Source: Brevundimonas sp.
GTDB lineage: Bacteria > Pseudomonadota > Alphaproteobacteria > Caulobacterales > Caulobacteraceae
NCBI GenBank assembly: GCA_015234495.1
Contig: JADGMZ010000103.1
Coordinates: forward strand, 1 to 5,356
Length of the DNA: 5,356 nt
Direction of reading: 5' to 3'
Part shown: in pieces, positions 4,674-5,356 of the stretch
Numbering within the stretch: position 1 is the first letter of the stretch
How the letters are laid out: each line of letters starts with the position of its first letter
Notes under the pieces: model-generated
Seen by the model: only the letters and a program-made list of their open reading frames with translations
Told to the model about the DNA's origin: nothing
Database searches by the model: none
Program-made: the position numbers and the translations under genes

Positions 4674-5356
4674 TCAGGCCGCCTTCTTCTCCAGCGCCTG
4701 CTCCCACTGGCCCAGCGAGGCCAGGCCGTTCATGCGGGCGCGGTGGTGGAAGGCCGACTGGCAGGCCACCGCGTTCTCGGCCTTGCCCGACCAGGCCCGC
4801 TGCGGCGCCGCCTGAAGCGCGCGGCCGTAGGAGAAGGTCATCTTCCACGGGAAGCCGCCCATGCGGTTCATGGCGTCGAGGTGGGCGGTGGCCTGTTCGT
4901 CGGTCTGGCCGCCGGACAGATAGGCGATGCCCGGCACGGCCGACGGCACCGTCGCCTTCAGCGCCGCTATGGTGCGTTCGGCGACTTCCTGTACCGAGGC
5001 CTGGCGGCGCGAGCCCTTGCCCGAGATCACCATGTTCGGCTTGAGCACGATGCCCTCGAGAGCGACACGCTGTTCATAGAGCTCGTTGAACACCGTCTGC
5101 AGCACCTGGCGGGTGACCTCGTCGCAGCGGTCGATGTCATGGGCGCCGTCCATCAGCACCTCCGGCTCGACGATCGGCACCACCTGCTCCTGCTGGCAGA
5201 TGCGGGCGTAGCGGGCCAGGGCGTGGGCGTTGGACTTGATCGCGCCCCAGGTCGGGATGCCATCGGCGATATCGATCACGCCGCGCCACTTGGCGAAGCG
5301 GGCCCCGCGCTCGTAGTGGGCGCGCACCCGCTTGCTCAGGCCGTCGAGACCCTTGG
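4674..5356 (-). CDS. Class I fructose-1,6-bisphosphate aldolase, C-terminal part (5' truncated by window edge)
   Basis: This enzyme splits fructose-1,6-bisphosphate into dihydroxyacetone phosphate and glyceraldehyde-3-phosphate through a Schiff base, in glycolysis and gluconeogenesis. The visible part is 226 residues of an enzyme usually about 340-360 long. It is of the classical eukaryotic-like type, not the DhnA/FbaB type. Counting from the first complete codon, ARFAKWR carries Lys22 (rabbit Lys146), VPIVEPEVLMDG carries Glu63 (rabbit Glu187), and LEGIVLKPNMV carries Lys105, the Schiff-base lysine (rabbit Lys229). AYLSGGQ and FSYGRALQ with Arg178 form the phosphate-binding part. All catalytic residues expected in this portion are present. 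The C-terminus ends soon after LGQWEQALEKK, without the long Tyr-ended tail of vertebrate aldolases. The frame stays open to the window edge, so the start lies outside. Symbols fda or fba are used for such genes. Confidence 0.95.
   Translation of the reverse strand, partial: KGLDGLSKRVRAHYERGARFAKWRGVIDIADGIPTWGAIKSNAHALARYARICQQEQVVPIVEPEVLMDGAHDIDRCDEVTRQVLQTVFNELYEQRVALEGIVLKPNMVISGKGSRRQASVQEVAERTIAALKATVPSAVPGIAYLSGGQTDEQATAHLDAMNRMGGFPWKMTFSYGRALQAAPQRAWSGKAENAVACQSAFHHRARMNGLASLGQWEQALEKKAA

Noticed and set aside
4330..4848. 172-codon minus-strand open frame spanning the lipoprotein end and the aldolase end
   Set aside because: It crosses a terminator hairpin and two stop codons of real genes, and its Ser/Arg-rich sequence has no recognisable features.

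Overview
The window is GC-rich chromosomal DNA of housekeeping type. It most likely comes from a Caulobacterales alphaproteobacterium, with Brevundimonas or Caulobacter the best guess. Three things support this. The RpoH sequence resembles the Caulobacter protein as I remember it. A promoter upstream of rluD fits the Caulobacter housekeeping consensus (TTGACGS, then GCTANAWC). There is also a DUF2799 lipoprotein and a CtrA-like half-site. I see no mobile element, CRISPR array, tRNA, rRNA or sign of recent transfer.

Layout from left to right: (1) the 3' part of purA (adenylosuccinate synthetase), plus strand; (2) a plus-strand two-module protein with an N-terminal receiver-like domain and a C-terminal Hpt-like helical region; (3) a convergent junction with a perfect 9-bp hairpin; (4) rpoH, the heat-shock sigma factor, minus strand, behind a leader of about 200 bases with two candidate promoters and several inverted repeats; (5) a small YjdJ-type GNAT acetyltransferase and (6) an RluD-type 23S rRNA pseudouridine synthase, both minus strand and probably one operon read rluD to GNAT; (7) a divergent promoter region with a perfect 8-bp-arm palindrome and a TTAACCAT half-site; (8) a plus-strand DUF2799 lipoprotein with a coiled-coil tail; (9) a second convergent junction with another perfect 9-bp hairpin; (10) the C-terminal part of a class I fructose-1,6-bisphosphate aldolase, minus strand, running off the right edge.

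The genes belong to different processes: purine synthesis, signalling, stress transcription, ribosome maturation, envelope and glycolysis. No single pathway joins them. The most unusual object is the signalling protein at 625-1431. Its receiver has Glu where the phosphoacceptor Asp should be, and its C-terminal region aligns without gaps to the Hpt active-site helix but has Ala where the phosphorylatable His should be. It therefore looks like a phosphorelay-derived protein that has lost both phosphotransfer residues. Its place beside the stress sigma factor gene is suggestive, but no functional link can be shown from sequence alone.
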